47,877 nucleotides of DNA, from assembly GCF_002836975.1 (NCBI RefSeq), contig NZ_NIJK01000040.1, positions 91,624-139,500 of the forward strand. Reading direction: 5' to 3'. The translations under genes were made by a program, and so were the position numbers. Origin of the DNA: Shewanella indica. GTDB taxonomy: Bacteria; Pseudomonadota; Gammaproteobacteria; Enterobacterales; Shewanellaceae. The notes under the pieces were generated by a model. The model was not told the origin of the DNA. It searched no databases and worked only from the letters and a program-made list of their open reading frames with translations. Positions 36,822-47,877 of this stretch are shown here, piece after piece. Each line of letters starts with the position of its first letter. Position 1 is the first letter of the stretch.

Positions 36822-39032
36822 ATGGTATCTGTTCGCGAAGCACACTTTAAGGATCCTGATTTCAATCTGGATGAGTGGGTTAATCGTTATGTGGCCGACT
36901 CCGCCGATGCCGGGCGTTTGTTGGAGCTGATAGCCAAGGTGGAAGCACTGCCTATGGGCAAGTGCAAGCGTCCTAAAGCCGAGCTTCAGGCCAAGGCGCG
37001 GGAGATGATAGAGATCCTCGCGCCGCTCAACATGGATATCGAAACCCTGCAGGCCGCCATCTTATTTGTGTTTTTCGAGGTGGGCATAGTCGATGAAGCC
37101 AAGCTCACTGAAGACTTTGGTCCCGAGTTGGCTACCTTGGTCAACAGCGTCAAGACCATGGATGCCATAGGCGCACTCAAGGTGGGCAATGACAGCCGCA
37201 GCAGCGAACCGCAAATCGACAATATCCGCAAGATGTTGCTGGCGATGGTGGAAGATGTACGCGCCGTGGTGATCAAACTGGCCGAGCGGGTATGCCTGCT
37301 TAGGGCCGTGAAAAATGACGATGAAGAAACCCGGGTCTTACTGGCCCGGGAAATTGCCGACATCTACGCGCCGCTGGCCAATCGTTTGGGCATAGGTCAG
37401 CTCAAGTGGGAGCTGGAGGATATCTCGTTTCGTTATCTGCATCCCGAGACCTATAAAGAGATTGCCAAGCAGCTGGATGGCAAGCGCCTGGACCGTGAAG
37501 TCTTTATCGACAACTTTGTCAATCAGTTGCAAACGCGGCTGGATGAAGAAGGCATTCGTGCCAAGGTCTATGGCCGCCCCAAACATATCTACTCCATCTG
37601 GCGCAAGATGCGCGGCAAGCAGCTTAAATTTGACGAGCTGTTTGACGTGCGTGCGGTGCGAATCGTCACCGACCGGTTGCAGGACTGCTACGGCGCGCTC
37701 GGTGTAGTGCATACCCTTTGGCACCATATTCCCAGAGAGTTTGACGACTATATTGCCAACCCCAAACCCAACGGTTACCAGTCGATTCACACTGTGGTGG
37801 TGGGGCCGGAGGGCAAAACAGTCGAAATCCAAATTCGTACCCAGCAGATGCATGAAGATGCCGAGCTCGGGGTGGCGGCTCACTGGAAATATAAAGAGGG
37901 TAATCACTCCGGTAAACAGAGTGGCTACGAAGAGAAGATCAACTGGCTGCGCAAGATTTTGCAGTGGCAGGAAGATGTGGTTGAGAGCGGCAACCTAGTG
38001 GAGGAGATCCGTGCCCAGGTCTTCGAAGACAGGGTCTATGTGTTTACCCCGTCCGGAGAAGTGGTGGACTTGCCAGCCGGCTCGACCGTGCTGGACTTTG
38101 CCTACTATATCCACTCCCAGGTGGGCCACAAGTGTATTGGCGCCAAGGTTGATGGCCGCATAGTGCCGTTCACCTACCAGGTGGAAACCGGTGAGCGCAT
38201 CGAGATCATCACCTCCAAGCATCCCAATCCGAAGCGGGATTGGCTTAACCCCAACCTGGGTTATATCAAGACCTCCAGAGCCCGCAGCAAGATCCAACAC
38301 TGGTTCAAGCAGCAGGACAGGGACAAGAACCTGGTGGCCGGACGCGAGATGCTGGAAGCCGAACTGGCGCGGGTGGGGCTGACACTCAAGGATGTCGGCA
38401 GCGCAATTGAGCGCTTCAACATGACCAACATGGACGACCTGTTGGCGGCCATAGGTGGCGGCGATGTGCGCCTCAACCAAGTGGTTAATCATGTACAGAG
38501 CCGACTCAGAACTCAGGAGCCTTCTGACGAAGAAGCGCTGGAAGAGCTGGTCAAGAAAGGTCAGCAGAAACCCATAGGCGCCAATCGCGGCCAGATTGAG
38601 GTCAATGGTGTCGGTAATCTGATGAGCCATCTGGCGCGCTGCTGTCAGCCGGTGCCCGGTGATGAGATTTTCGGTTTTATTACCAAGGGGCGCGGTATTT
38701 CGGTGCACAGAGCCGATTGTGAGCAGGTCAAGGAACTGATGCGCGCCCATCCAGAGCGGGTAGTGGATGTGGTCTGGGGCGAAAACTACTCCGGCGGCTA
38801 CAAGATCCGTATTCGAGTGGTGGCCAATGACAGAACCGGTTTGCTGCGGGATCTCACCTCTGTGCTGGCGGCGGAAAAGTCCAATGTGCTGGCGATGAGT
38901 TCCTCATCGGATCTCAAGAACCAGACGGCGGCCATTGAACTTGAGATGGAGCTTTATAACCTCGACGGTTTATCTAGGGTTATCTCCAAGCTGACCCAGA
39001 TAGACGGGGTAATAGAAGCCCGCAGGCTCTGA
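36822..39032 (+). CDS. relA: GTP pyrophosphokinase RelA, (p)ppGpp synthetase I
   Basis: RelA makes pppGpp from GTP and ATP on ribosomes that hold uncharged tRNA, starting the stringent response. The 736-aa product has an inactive HD-type N-terminal domain in which the hydrolase His-Asp pair is replaced (AILFVFFEVGIV near 79-90). The synthetase domain follows (YGRPKHIYSIWRKM at about 250-263, DELFDVRAVRIV), then TGS (about 405-465), a zinc-finger domain with Cys607, Cys608, His629 and Cys633, and a C-terminal ACT domain (IRVVANDRTGLLRDL). I chose ATG at 36822, which has GGAAGGTGAG directly before it and aligns with enteric RelA. Same gene order as E. coli. Confidence 0.97.
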   Translation: MVSVREAHFKDPDFNLDEWVNRYVADSADAGRLLELIAKVEALPMGKCKRPKAELQAKAREMIEILAPLNMDIETLQAAILFVFFEVGIVDEAKLTEDFGPELATLVNSVKTMDAIGALKVGNDSRSSEPQIDNIRKMLLAMVEDVRAVVIKLAERVCLLRAVKNDDEETRVLLAREIADIYAPLANRLGIGQLKWELEDISFRYLHPETYKEIAKQLDGKRLDREVFIDNFVNQLQTRLDEEGIRAKVYGRPKHIYSIWRKMRGKQLKFDELFDVRAVRIVTDRLQDCYGALGVVHTLWHHIPREFDDYIANPKPNGYQSIHTVVVGPEGKTVEIQIRTQQMHEDAELGVAAHWKYKEGNHSGKQSGYEEKINWLRKILQWQEDVVESGNLVEEIRAQVFEDRVYVFTPSGEVVDLPAGSTVLDFAYYIHSQVGHKCIGAKVDGRIVPFTYQVETGERIEIITSKHPNPKRDWLNPNLGYIKTSRARSKIQHWFKQQDRDKNLVAGREMLEAELARVGLTLKDVGSAIERFNMTNMDDLLAAIGGGDVRLNQVVNHVQSRLRTQEPSDEEALEELVKKGQQKPIGANRGQIEVNGVGNLMSHLARCCQPVPGDEIFGFITKGRGISVHRADCEQVKELMRAHPERVVDVVWGENYSGGYKIRIRVVANDRTGLLRDLTSVLAAEKSNVLAMSSSSDLKNQTAAIELEMELYNLDGLSRVISKLTQIDGVIEARRL

Positions 39033-39062
39033 GGCCAGTTCGGTATTCGACCGGTATTTAAA

Positions 39063-39096
39063 ACAGGACGCCTAGGTTGCGTCCTGCTGTTTTTTA
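39063..39096 (+). terminator. Intrinsic terminator after relA
   Basis: CAGGACGC-CTAGGTT-GCGTCCTG followed by CTGTTTTTT, 31 nt past the stop. Confidence 0.88.
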
Positions 39097-39154
39097 AGAC
39101 TTATCAAAGAGTCGTTGGATTGGTAAGCGTATTAGCAACAAAGGAGTAACGGCG

Positions 39155-39964
39155 GTGGCGGCAGATATCAATGCATTGCTTGAGATTATGGCAAAGCTCA
39201 GGGACCCTGAGCTGGGTTGCCCCTGGGACAGGGCACAGGATTTTGACTCCATAGTGCCCTACACCCTGGAAGAAGCCTATGAAGTGGCTGACGCCATAGA
39301 AAGCCGCGACTGGCAGGAGTTACCTTCTGAGCTTGGTGATCTGCTGTTTCAGGTGGTGTTCTATTGCCAGCTTGGCAAGGAAAAGGGCTGGTTTGATTTC
39401 GCCACTGTGCTCGAGCGGATATGTAACAAGCTTATCAATCGTCATCCCCATGTGTTTGCCGCCGATACCGACTTGAGTTTTGACTCGGCGCCGGATGCCA
39501 AGAACAACTGGGAGCGCATTAAAGCGGCAGAGCGCGCCGGGCGCGAACTGCACTCAGTGCTGGATGATATTCCCAAGGCGCTGCCGGCGTTGGCGCGGGC
39601 GGGTAAGATCCAAAAGCGGGTCGCCAGAGTAGGGTTTGATTGGCCCGAGCTTGAACCTGTAGTCGACAAGGTACAGGAAGAGATTGAAGAGGTGTTGCAC
39701 GAAGCGCGTCAAGCCACGCCGGATAAGGCCAGGGTTGAGGATGAAGTGGGCGATTTGCTGTTTGCTGCGGTGAATCTGGCGCGCCACTTGGGGGTGGATC
39801 CCGAGCAGGCCCTCAGAGGAGCCAATAACAAGTTTGAGCGGCGTTTTCGAGCTGTCGAGCAAAAAGCCAATGCCAGCGGCAAGCCGTTTGCAGAACATGA
39901 TCTGCAGGCACTGGATGCTTATTGGGATCAGGTCAAGCGTGAAGAGCGCGGTGAAATCCAGTAG
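39155..39964 (+). CDS. mazG: Nucleoside triphosphate pyrophosphohydrolase MazG
   Basis: MazG hydrolyses NTPs and dNTPs to monophosphates and is thought to remove non-canonical nucleotides and temper the stress response. The 269-aa protein has two tandem MazG helical domains: the first with LRDPELGCPWDRAQDFDSI and the metal-binding EEAYEVADAIE, the second (about 145-265) with VQEEIEEVLHEA and EDEVGDLLFAAVNLAR. The GTG start has AAGGAGT seven bases upstream. It lies between relA and pyrG, as in other gammaproteobacteria. Confidence 0.95.
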   Translation: MAADINALLEIMAKLRDPELGCPWDRAQDFDSIVPYTLEEAYEVADAIESRDWQELPSELGDLLFQVVFYCQLGKEKGWFDFATVLERICNKLINRHPHVFAADTDLSFDSAPDAKNNWERIKAAERAGRELHSVLDDIPKALPALARAGKIQKRVARVGFDWPELEPVVDKVQEEIEEVLHEARQATPDKARVEDEVGDLLFAAVNLARHLGVDPEQALRGANNKFERRFRAVEQKANASGKPFAEHDLQALDAYWDQVKREERGEIQ

Positions 39965-40029
39965 CAGGTTAAGCCTGGATTAAAAATGCGCGAATGAGAA
40001 CAGAGCGTAAAAATTATCGTCATTCCTGT

Positions 40030-41759
<1,730 letters not shown>

Positions 41760-41766
41760 ACTAGAA

Positions 41767-41799
41767 GAGCCGGACTGCTATGGCAGCTCCGGCTTTTTC
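41767..41799 (+). terminator. Intrinsic terminator after pyrG
   Basis: AGCCGGA and TCCGGCT enclose an inner CTGC-TATG-GCAG stem and are followed by TTTTTC. Confidence 0.82.
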
Positions 41800-41836
41800 A
41801 TCCCCGCTGCACCGGGAAGTGTGAAGTGAAAGTCCA

Positions 41837-43202
<1,366 letters not shown>

Positions 43203-43218
43203 TTTTCGCCTCCAGTTT

Positions 43219-43248
43219 CAAAAGGCCACCACTTGGTGGCCTTTTTTG
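43219..43248 (+). terminator. Intrinsic terminator after eno
   Basis: AAAAGGCCACCA-CT-TGGTGGCCTTTTTT is a near-perfect stem with a T tract, 17 nt past the stop. Confidence 0.92.
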
Positions 43249-43300
43249 TTGTACTATCAACACTAATCGTATTTTTAGGGCATGAGCTGAATTTATCACC

Positions 43301-43603
43301 ATGAAACGACTGCTTTTTGTCATCGTCTTGCTGCTGGGGTTACTGCAATATCGTCTTTGGCTGGGAGAAAACAGTCTGCCGGAGTACTTTCATCTTGAGC
43401 AGCAGATAGCGGCTCAAAATGACAGCAATGCCAGGCTCGAAGAACGTAACCAGGTATTGAAAGAGGAGATCCGCGATCTGCGCAGCGGTACCGAAGCCCT
43501 GGAAGAGCGTGCCCGCAATGAGCTGGGGTTAATCAAGAAGGGTGAAACCTTTTACCGGGTTGTTGGTGGTGAACAGCGTTCTATGTCTTTGGCCAATCAA
43601 TAA
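43301..43603 (+). CDS. ftsB: Cell division protein FtsB
   Basis: FtsB joins FtsL and FtsQ in the divisome and helps activate septal peptidoglycan synthesis. The 100-aa bitopic protein has a short cytoplasmic N-terminus, one membrane helix (about 3-20, LLFVIVLLLGLLQYRLW), a periplasmic coiled coil (about 28-70) and a C-terminal region with ELGLIKKGETFYRVV. It stands before ispD, as in E. coli, with a 28-bp gap. Confidence 0.94.
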   Translation: MKRLLFVIVLLLGLLQYRLWLGENSLPEYFHLEQQIAAQNDSNARLEERNQVLKEEIRDLRSGTEALEERARNELGLIKKGETFYRVVGGEQRSMSLANQ

Positions 43604-43631
43604 CGGCCCAATTTCAACATAACGGATATCC

Positions 43632-44384
43632 ATGAGTGAAGCTATTTCCTCCCGAGCCATAACGGCCGGGCTCCCCAGTGATGAACAAGTGATTGCCATA
43701 GTACCGGCCGCTGGAATAGGCAGTCGCATGGGCGCTGACTGCCCTAAGCAATATCTGCCGCTTGCCGGCTCATGCATTTTGGAGCAAACCCTCAAGGTTT
43801 TGCTGAGCCACAGTGGTATTTCAAGGGTGATAGTGGCGCTGAACCCGGAAGATAGCTTCTTTGGCAAACTCTCTGTGGCCAGTCATCCCAAGTTGGAGAC
43901 TGTCACTGGCGGTAAAGAGCGCGCGGATTCTGTGTTGGCGGCGCTTGAGAGTCTGGTTGCCGACAAGCCATTGCCTGCTACTACCTGGGCCTTGGTGCAT
44001 GATGCCGCCAGACCCTGCTTGACCCATGGCGATATTGATAAGTTGCTTGCTTCACGAAAACAATATCCGCAAGGGGCGATACTGGCAGCGCCGGTGCGCG
44101 ATACCATGAAACGCAGCGGGATTGATGGTTGCATCAGTGAAACGGTTGCCAGAGAAGCGCTCTGGCATGCGCTAACGCCGCAGCTGTTTCCACTGCTTGC
44201 TTTGACCGAGGCGCTGAAAGCTGCGTTGGCCGCCGGTGTGCTGGTGACAGACGAAGCCTCGGCTATGGAGTGGCGCGGGGTACACCCGGCGCTTATCAGC
44301 GGCCGCAGTGACAATATCAAGGTCACCCATCCGGACGATTTGCCGCTGGCAGCGCTTTATCTAGCGCATCAGCGGGGTAACTGA
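43632..44384 (+). CDS. ispD: 2-C-methyl-D-erythritol 4-phosphate cytidylyltransferase
   Basis: IspD attaches CMP to MEP, the third step of the MEP pathway. The 250-aa protein has a slightly long N-terminus (about 18 residues before the core). The CTP-binding loop is IVPAAGIGSRMGADCPKQYL, and VHDAARPC and VTDEASAME are present with the expected Asp and Lys residues. It is 15 bp from ispF. Confidence 0.97.
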   Translation: MSEAISSRAITAGLPSDEQVIAIVPAAGIGSRMGADCPKQYLPLAGSCILEQTLKVLLSHSGISRVIVALNPEDSFFGKLSVASHPKLETVTGGKERADSVLAALESLVADKPLPATTWALVHDAARPCLTHGDIDKLLASRKQYPQGAILAAPVRDTMKRSGIDGCISETVAREALWHALTPQLFPLLALTEALKAALAAGVLVTDEASAMEWRGVHPALISGRSDNIKVTHPDDLPLAALYLAHQRGN

Positions 44385-44399
44385 ATACAGGAACAAGCA

Positions 44400-44879
44400 A
44401 TGAATATACGTATTGGACACGGTTTTGATGTACATAAATTCGGTGGTGAGCCGCCCTTGGTTCTGGGTGGGGTGGAAGTACCGCATCACACAGGCTTGTT
44501 GGCGCACTCCGATGGTGATGTGGTATTGCACGCGATTTCAGATGCGATACTCGGCGCCATGGCACTTGGTGACATAGGTAAACACTTTCCCGATACCGAG
44601 GCCGAATTCAAGGGAGCCGACAGCCGGGTGCTGCTGCGTCATTGTTACCGCCTGGCGCTGGACAAGGGCTTTCGTCTCGGCAACTTGGATGTGACCATTA
44701 TTGCCCAGACGCCCAAGATGGCGCCGCATATTGAAGCCATTCGACAGATGTTGGCCGAAGATCTGCACACAGATCTTGACTCCATCAACGTCAAGGCGAC
44801 CACGACAGAAAAACTCGGCTTTACCGGCCGTAGTGAAGGCATTGCGGTAGAAGCCGTGGTGTTGATGTTCGGTATGTAA
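44400..44879 (+). CDS. ispF: 2-C-methyl-D-erythritol 2,4-cyclodiphosphate synthase
   Basis: IspF cyclises CDP-ME 2-phosphate, the fifth MEP step, and works as a trimer with zinc. The protein is 159 aa. The zinc ligands are Asp10, His12 (GFDVHKF) and His44 ([13 protein letters not shown]). GLLAHSDGD and the C-terminal [18 protein letters not shown] are conserved. It forms an operon with ftsB and ispD. Confidence 0.98.
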   Translation: MNIRIGHGFDVHKFGGEPPLVLGGVEVPHHTGLLAHSDGDVVLHAISDAILGAMALGDIGKHFPDTEAEFKGADSRVLLRHCYRLALDKGFRLGNLDVTIIAQTPKMAPHIEAIRQMLAEDLHTDLDSINVKATTTEKLGFTGRSEGIAVEAVVLMFGM

Positions 44880-44913
44880 TACCGACTCATTTACAGGAAA
44901 AGATTCAAATAAG

Positions 44914-45978
44914 ATGAATTCATTACACTTTCTTTATGGCAAGCCGCTCTCAAAAGGCGATATGCGCACCAGCAACAGCGATTTTCAGGTGCAGGAAATA
45001 CTGCCTTTTCTGCCCTCGGGCGAGGGTGAGCACCATCTGCTGCATATTCGTAAAGATGGCCTGAATACGGTTCAGGTGGCCGAGATGCTGGCCAAATTGG
45101 CCAAGGTGCACCCCAAAGAGGTGACCTTTGCCGGCCAGAAGGATAAGAATGCCATCACAGAGCAGTGGTTCGGCGTACGAATTCCGGGCAAGGAAACGCC
45201 GGATTGGCTGAGCCTCAATAGCGAGTCGATCACTGTGCTGAGTGCGGCGCGTCATAATAAGAAGCTGCGTATTGGTGCGCTTTCCGGTAACCGTTTCAAG
45301 CTGGTTCTGCGCCAGATAACCCAGCCGGCAGATGTATTGCAGCGGCTGGAATCGATTGCCGAGAGCGGCGTACCCAACTATTTCGGTGAACAGCGCTTTG
45401 GCCACAACGGCCGTAACATAGAAATGGCGCGGCAGATGTTACAGGGGCGCAAAGTGAAAGACAGAAACAAGCGCTCCATCTACCTGTCGGCGCTGCGCTC
45501 ATTATTATTCAATCAACTGGTCTCTCAGCGCCTGGCGACCCATGGGCTTGAGTGTCTGGACGGTGATTGTGTCATGCTGGCCGGCAGTCGCAGCTTCTTT
45601 GTTGCCGAGCGCTGGGATGAGGTGTTGCAACAAAGACTGGCAGAGAAAGATATTTTGTTGTCGGCGCCCATGTGGGGTAGGGGCCAGCCACTCAGCAGTG
45701 CCGATGCCTTGGCCTTTGAGACTCAGGTGCTGGCCGAATACAGCGCCGATTGTGAAGGTTTGGAAAAAGCCGGGCTCGAGCAGGAAAGGCGACCATTGTT
45801 GCTGCGTCCCGAGGGGATGAAGTACCAATTTATCGAGCCGGACACTTTGGAGCTGGAGTTCAGCCTTCCCGCGGGCAGCTTTGCAACCTCAGTGCTGCGG
45901 GAACTGCTCGACTATGATGATGTGACCGAACGTCTGTGGCGTGAGCGCCAGGCGGCTCAGGAAGGAAATCCCGCATGA
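44914..45978 (+). CDS. truD: tRNA pseudouridine(13) synthase TruD
   Basis: TruD makes pseudouridine at position 13 of tRNA-Glu and others. The 354-aa protein has the catalytic Asp77 in FAGQKDKNA, the TruD signature [15 protein letters not shown], and GNRFKLVLR. The insertion domain lies in the middle (about 160-300). Its stop overlaps the surE start by 4 bp. Confidence 0.97.
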   Translation: MNSLHFLYGKPLSKGDMRTSNSDFQVQEILPFLPSGEGEHHLLHIRKDGLNTVQVAEMLAKLAKVHPKEVTFAGQKDKNAITEQWFGVRIPGKETPDWLSLNSESITVLSAARHNKKLRIGALSGNRFKLVLRQITQPADVLQRLESIAESGVPNYFGEQRFGHNGRNIEMARQMLQGRKVKDRNKRSIYLSALRSLLFNQLVSQRLATHGLECLDGDCVMLAGSRSFFVAERWDEVLQQRLAEKDILLSAPMWGRGQPLSSADALAFETQVLAEYSADCEGLEKAGLEQERRPLLLRPEGMKYQFIEPDTLELEFSLPAGSFATSVLRELLDYDDVTERLWRERQAAQEGNPA

Positions 45979-46721
45979 AAATCTTGGTCAGCAACGATGA
46001 TGGGGTAACGGCACCTGGGATCCGCGCTCTATCAGAAGCCTTGTCAGCCGTTGCCGAAGTGCTGACTGTGGCACCGGATCGCAACTGCTCCGGCGCCAGT
46101 AACTCTTTAACCTTGACGAACCCCTTAAGGATTAATAAGTTAGAGAATGGCTACGTCTCGGTAAACGGTACGCCGACCGATTGCGTTCATCTGGCGATTC
46201 GTGAACTCTATGAAGGCGAACCCGACATGGTGGTCTCGGGGATCAATGCCGGTGCCAATATGGGAGACGATACCCTCTATTCAGGCACAGTGGCGGCAGC
46301 GATGGAAGGGCGTTTTCTGGGGTTACCGGCGGTGGCCGTATCTTTGGTGGGGCGTGAGTTTACGCATTATGACACTGCGGCGGCCTATGCGGTGAAGATC
46401 ATTATGGGGCTTAAGAAGCATCCCATTGCCTCGGATCAGATCCTCAATATCAATGTGCCGGATCTGCCTCTCGATGAAATCAAGGGGATACGGGTTACTC
46501 GGCTCGGCGCCCGCCATAAGGCGGAGGGGATGGTCAGAGCCAGAGATCCTCATGGCCGCGAGGTATTCTGGTTGGGGCCCCCCGGGATTGAACTGGATGT
46601 GGGTGAAGACACCGACTTTTATGCTGTGTCTCAGGGATATGTGTCCATCACCCCATTAACTGTAGATTTAACCGCCTATCGGCAGCTTTCTCAATTGCAA
46701 CACTGGATAGAAAAACTATGA
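45975..46721 (+). CDS. surE: 5'/3'-nucleotidase SurE
   Basis: SurE removes phosphate from nucleoside monophosphates and polyphosphate and is linked to stationary-phase survival. The 248-aa protein has metal-binding SNDDG at residues 6-10, [10 protein letters not shown], and [21 protein letters not shown]. It overlaps truD and pcm by 4 bp on each side (ATGA), so the three are translationally coupled. Confidence 0.98.
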   Translation: MKILVSNDDGVTAPGIRALSEALSAVAEVLTVAPDRNCSGASNSLTLTNPLRINKLENGYVSVNGTPTDCVHLAIRELYEGEPDMVVSGINAGANMGDDTLYSGTVAAAMEGRFLGLPAVAVSLVGREFTHYDTAAAYAVKIIMGLKKHPIASDQILNINVPDLPLDEIKGIRVTRLGARHKAEGMVRARDPHGREVFWLGPPGIELDVGEDTDFYAVSQGYVSITPLTVDLTAYRQLSQLQHWIEKL

Positions 46722-47353
46722 CCCGGGTAGCCTCCACATCGGCATTGAATTTAACCAAAAAACTGCAGGAAGCGGGGATCCGTCACCCGGGTCTGTTGCA
46801 GGTGGTGGCCAAAACCCCCAGAGAGTTGTTTCTTGATGGCGCATTGGCGCATAAGGCTTATGAAAATACTGCTCTCCCTATAGGCTCGGGTCAGACTATA
46901 TCCCAGCCTTATATTGTGGCGAGAATGACCGAGTTACTACTGGAGCATAATCCTGCCAAGGTGCTGGAAATTGGTACCGGCTCCGGGTATCAGGCGGCGG
47001 TATTGGCGCAGTTGGTGCCTGAACTTTTTACCGTCGAGCGGATCAAAAGTCTGCAAATCCAAGCTCGTCAACGTCTCAAGCGGCTGGATCTGCATAATGT
47101 CCATTTCAAATATGGTGATGGCTGGCAAGGCTGGCCCAACAGGGCGCCCTTCGATGCCATCATGGTGACCGCGGCGGCATCTGATATCCCTGCCGCCCTG
47201 CTGGAACAGTTGGCTGAGGGGGGCGTATTGGTGATCCCTGTCGGTGATGAGAGCCAGCAGTTGTTGAAGATCCGCCGGGAGAAGGGACAGTTTACTTCTC
47301 AGGTTATCGAGGCGGTGAAATTTGTTCCCTTAATCAGTGGCGGCTTAGCCTGA
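46718..47353 (+). CDS. pcm: Protein-L-isoaspartate O-methyltransferase
   Basis: Pcm methylates isoaspartyl residues in aged proteins and so starts their repair. The 211-aa enzyme has the pre-motif [15 protein letters not shown], the S-adenosylmethionine-binding [17 protein letters not shown], and [11 protein letters not shown]. It follows surE with a 4-bp overlap and comes before nlpD, matching the enteric order surE-pcm-nlpD-rpoS. Confidence 0.97.
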   Translation: MTRVASTSALNLTKKLQEAGIRHPGLLQVVAKTPRELFLDGALAHKAYENTALPIGSGQTISQPYIVARMTELLLEHNPAKVLEIGTGSGYQAAVLAQLVPELFTVERIKSLQIQARQRLKRLDLHNVHFKYGDGWQGWPNRAPFDAIMVTAAASDIPAALLEQLAEGGVLVIPVGDESQQLLKIRREKGQFTSQVIEAVKFVPLISGGLA

Positions 47354-47380
47354 TAGTTATTACAGCGTGCAGGAGTATTC

Positions 47381-47877
47381 TTGAATCCATTGCATTTCAG
47401 CCGGTTATTGCAACGAAAGACATCATTATTTTGGCGTCTTGGCTCAGTGCTGTTGGTTACTCTGGTTTCTGGATGTAGTTTTCAGGCTCACAGACCCGCT
47501 CCGGTCGAATCTATTTATGGTGTAAAACGGCCGGCAATCGAAAGAGGCTCAATCCAATCTGATACTTACAAGGTGAGAAAAGGCGATACCCTCTATTCCA
47601 TCGCCTGGGGAGCCGGTAAAGACTATGCGCAAATAGCCAAGTTAAATCAGCTAGATAAGTCTTATACCATCTACCCTGGACAGGTACTTATCCTGGGAGG
47701 TAAAAAAAATGTTAAAAGCGGTTCGTGGCTGAACTCGAGTAAAAACTCCAAACCTCAACCTCAAAAATCAAAAGATAAGGTCTATAAAAAACAAACGGTT
47801 AAACAGAAGCAGGCCGTTGCTCAAGCCAAGCAAAATAAGCCGAAAAAAACACTTGATCCCAAATCAAAGTCTGCTTA
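47381..47877 (+). CDS. nlpD: Murein hydrolase activator NlpD, N-terminal part (runs off window)
   Basis: NlpD is an outer-membrane lipoprotein that activates the amidase AmiC at the division site. Only the first 165 codons are in the window. The start is TTG at 47381, with AGGAG five bases upstream. A lipoprotein signal has lipobox LVSGC (Cys32). A LysM peptidoglycan-binding domain (about 62-107, YKVRKGDTLYSIAWG and YPGQVLIL) follows, then a Lys/Gln-rich linker. The LytM-type peptidase-like domain would lie past the edge. rpoS would be expected next, but it is not in the window. Confidence 0.93.
   Translation, partial: MNPLHFSRLLQRKTSLFWRLGSVLLVTLVSGCSFQAHRPAPVESIYGVKRPAIERGSIQSDTYKVRKGDTLYSIAWGAGKDYAQIAKLNQLDKSYTIYPGQVLILGGKKNVKSGSWLNSSKNSKPQPQKSKDKVYKKQTVKQKQAVAQAKQNKPKKTLDPKSKSA

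Noticed and set aside
37995..38750. 251-codon open frame on the minus strand
   Set aside because: Antisense to relA, which is intact.

Overview
This window reads as a chromosomal segment of a marine gammaproteobacterium, most likely Shewanella. The evidence is the set of proteins and the gene order. A sodium-type flagellar stator pair (pomAB) lies between xseB and thiI. BarA, RlmD, RelA, MazG, PyrG and enolase follow the enteric order. GcvA, YjaG (DUF416) and DUF423 homologues are also present. The species cannot be fixed from the sequence alone, and no marker such as 16S rRNA is present.

Layout. 1-1160 is non-coding and holds an imperfect tandem repeat of about 286 bp period, built from short hairpins. 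1259-6505 carries a diguanylate cyclase, a CPA2 cation/proton antiporter with an RCK domain, a tail-anchored protein of unknown function and a patatin-like lipase. 6667-9675 (minus strand) is the xseB-ispA-dxs isoprenoid operon. 10071-13395 is pomA-pomB, behind a sigma-28 type promoter, followed by thiI. 13462-17208 holds a small exported protein, gcvA, two AT-rich genes that look like orphan Imm11/DUF1629 immunity genes, an alpha/beta hydrolase and a DUF423 membrane protein. 17389-23269 has an M3 oligopeptidase lipoprotein, thymidine kinase, a TPR protein, a FUSC-type membrane protein and an isoprenylcysteine-methyltransferase-like protein. 23484-31884 is a mostly minus-strand accessory block. 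It contains an aldehyde dehydrogenase, glycerol dehydrogenase, a lipoprotein, an Ntn hydrolase of the penicillin V acylase/bile salt hydrolase family, and several small conserved proteins of unknown function.

31877-47877 is the conserved core. barA and yjaG lie on the minus strand. On the plus strand are rlmD, relA, mazG, pyrG, eno, ftsB, ispD, ispF, truD, surE, pcm and the start of nlpD, which runs off the window end. Together these genes cover global regulation (BarA, RelA), nucleotide supply and clean-up (Tdk, MazG, PyrG, SurE), rRNA and tRNA modification (RlmD, ThiI, TruD), the first and middle MEP-pathway steps (Dxs, IspD, IspF) with prenyl-chain synthesis (IspA), and motility.

The least ordinary signals are the ~286 bp hairpin-rich tandem repeat at the left edge, the putative orphan immunity pair inserted next to gcvA, a terminator-like hairpin just ahead of the eno start, a very good CRP-type palindrome upstream of the FUSC gene, and a secreted Ntn hydrolase that could act on acyl-homoserine lactones. 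No insertion sequence, prophage, CRISPR array, tRNA or rRNA was seen.
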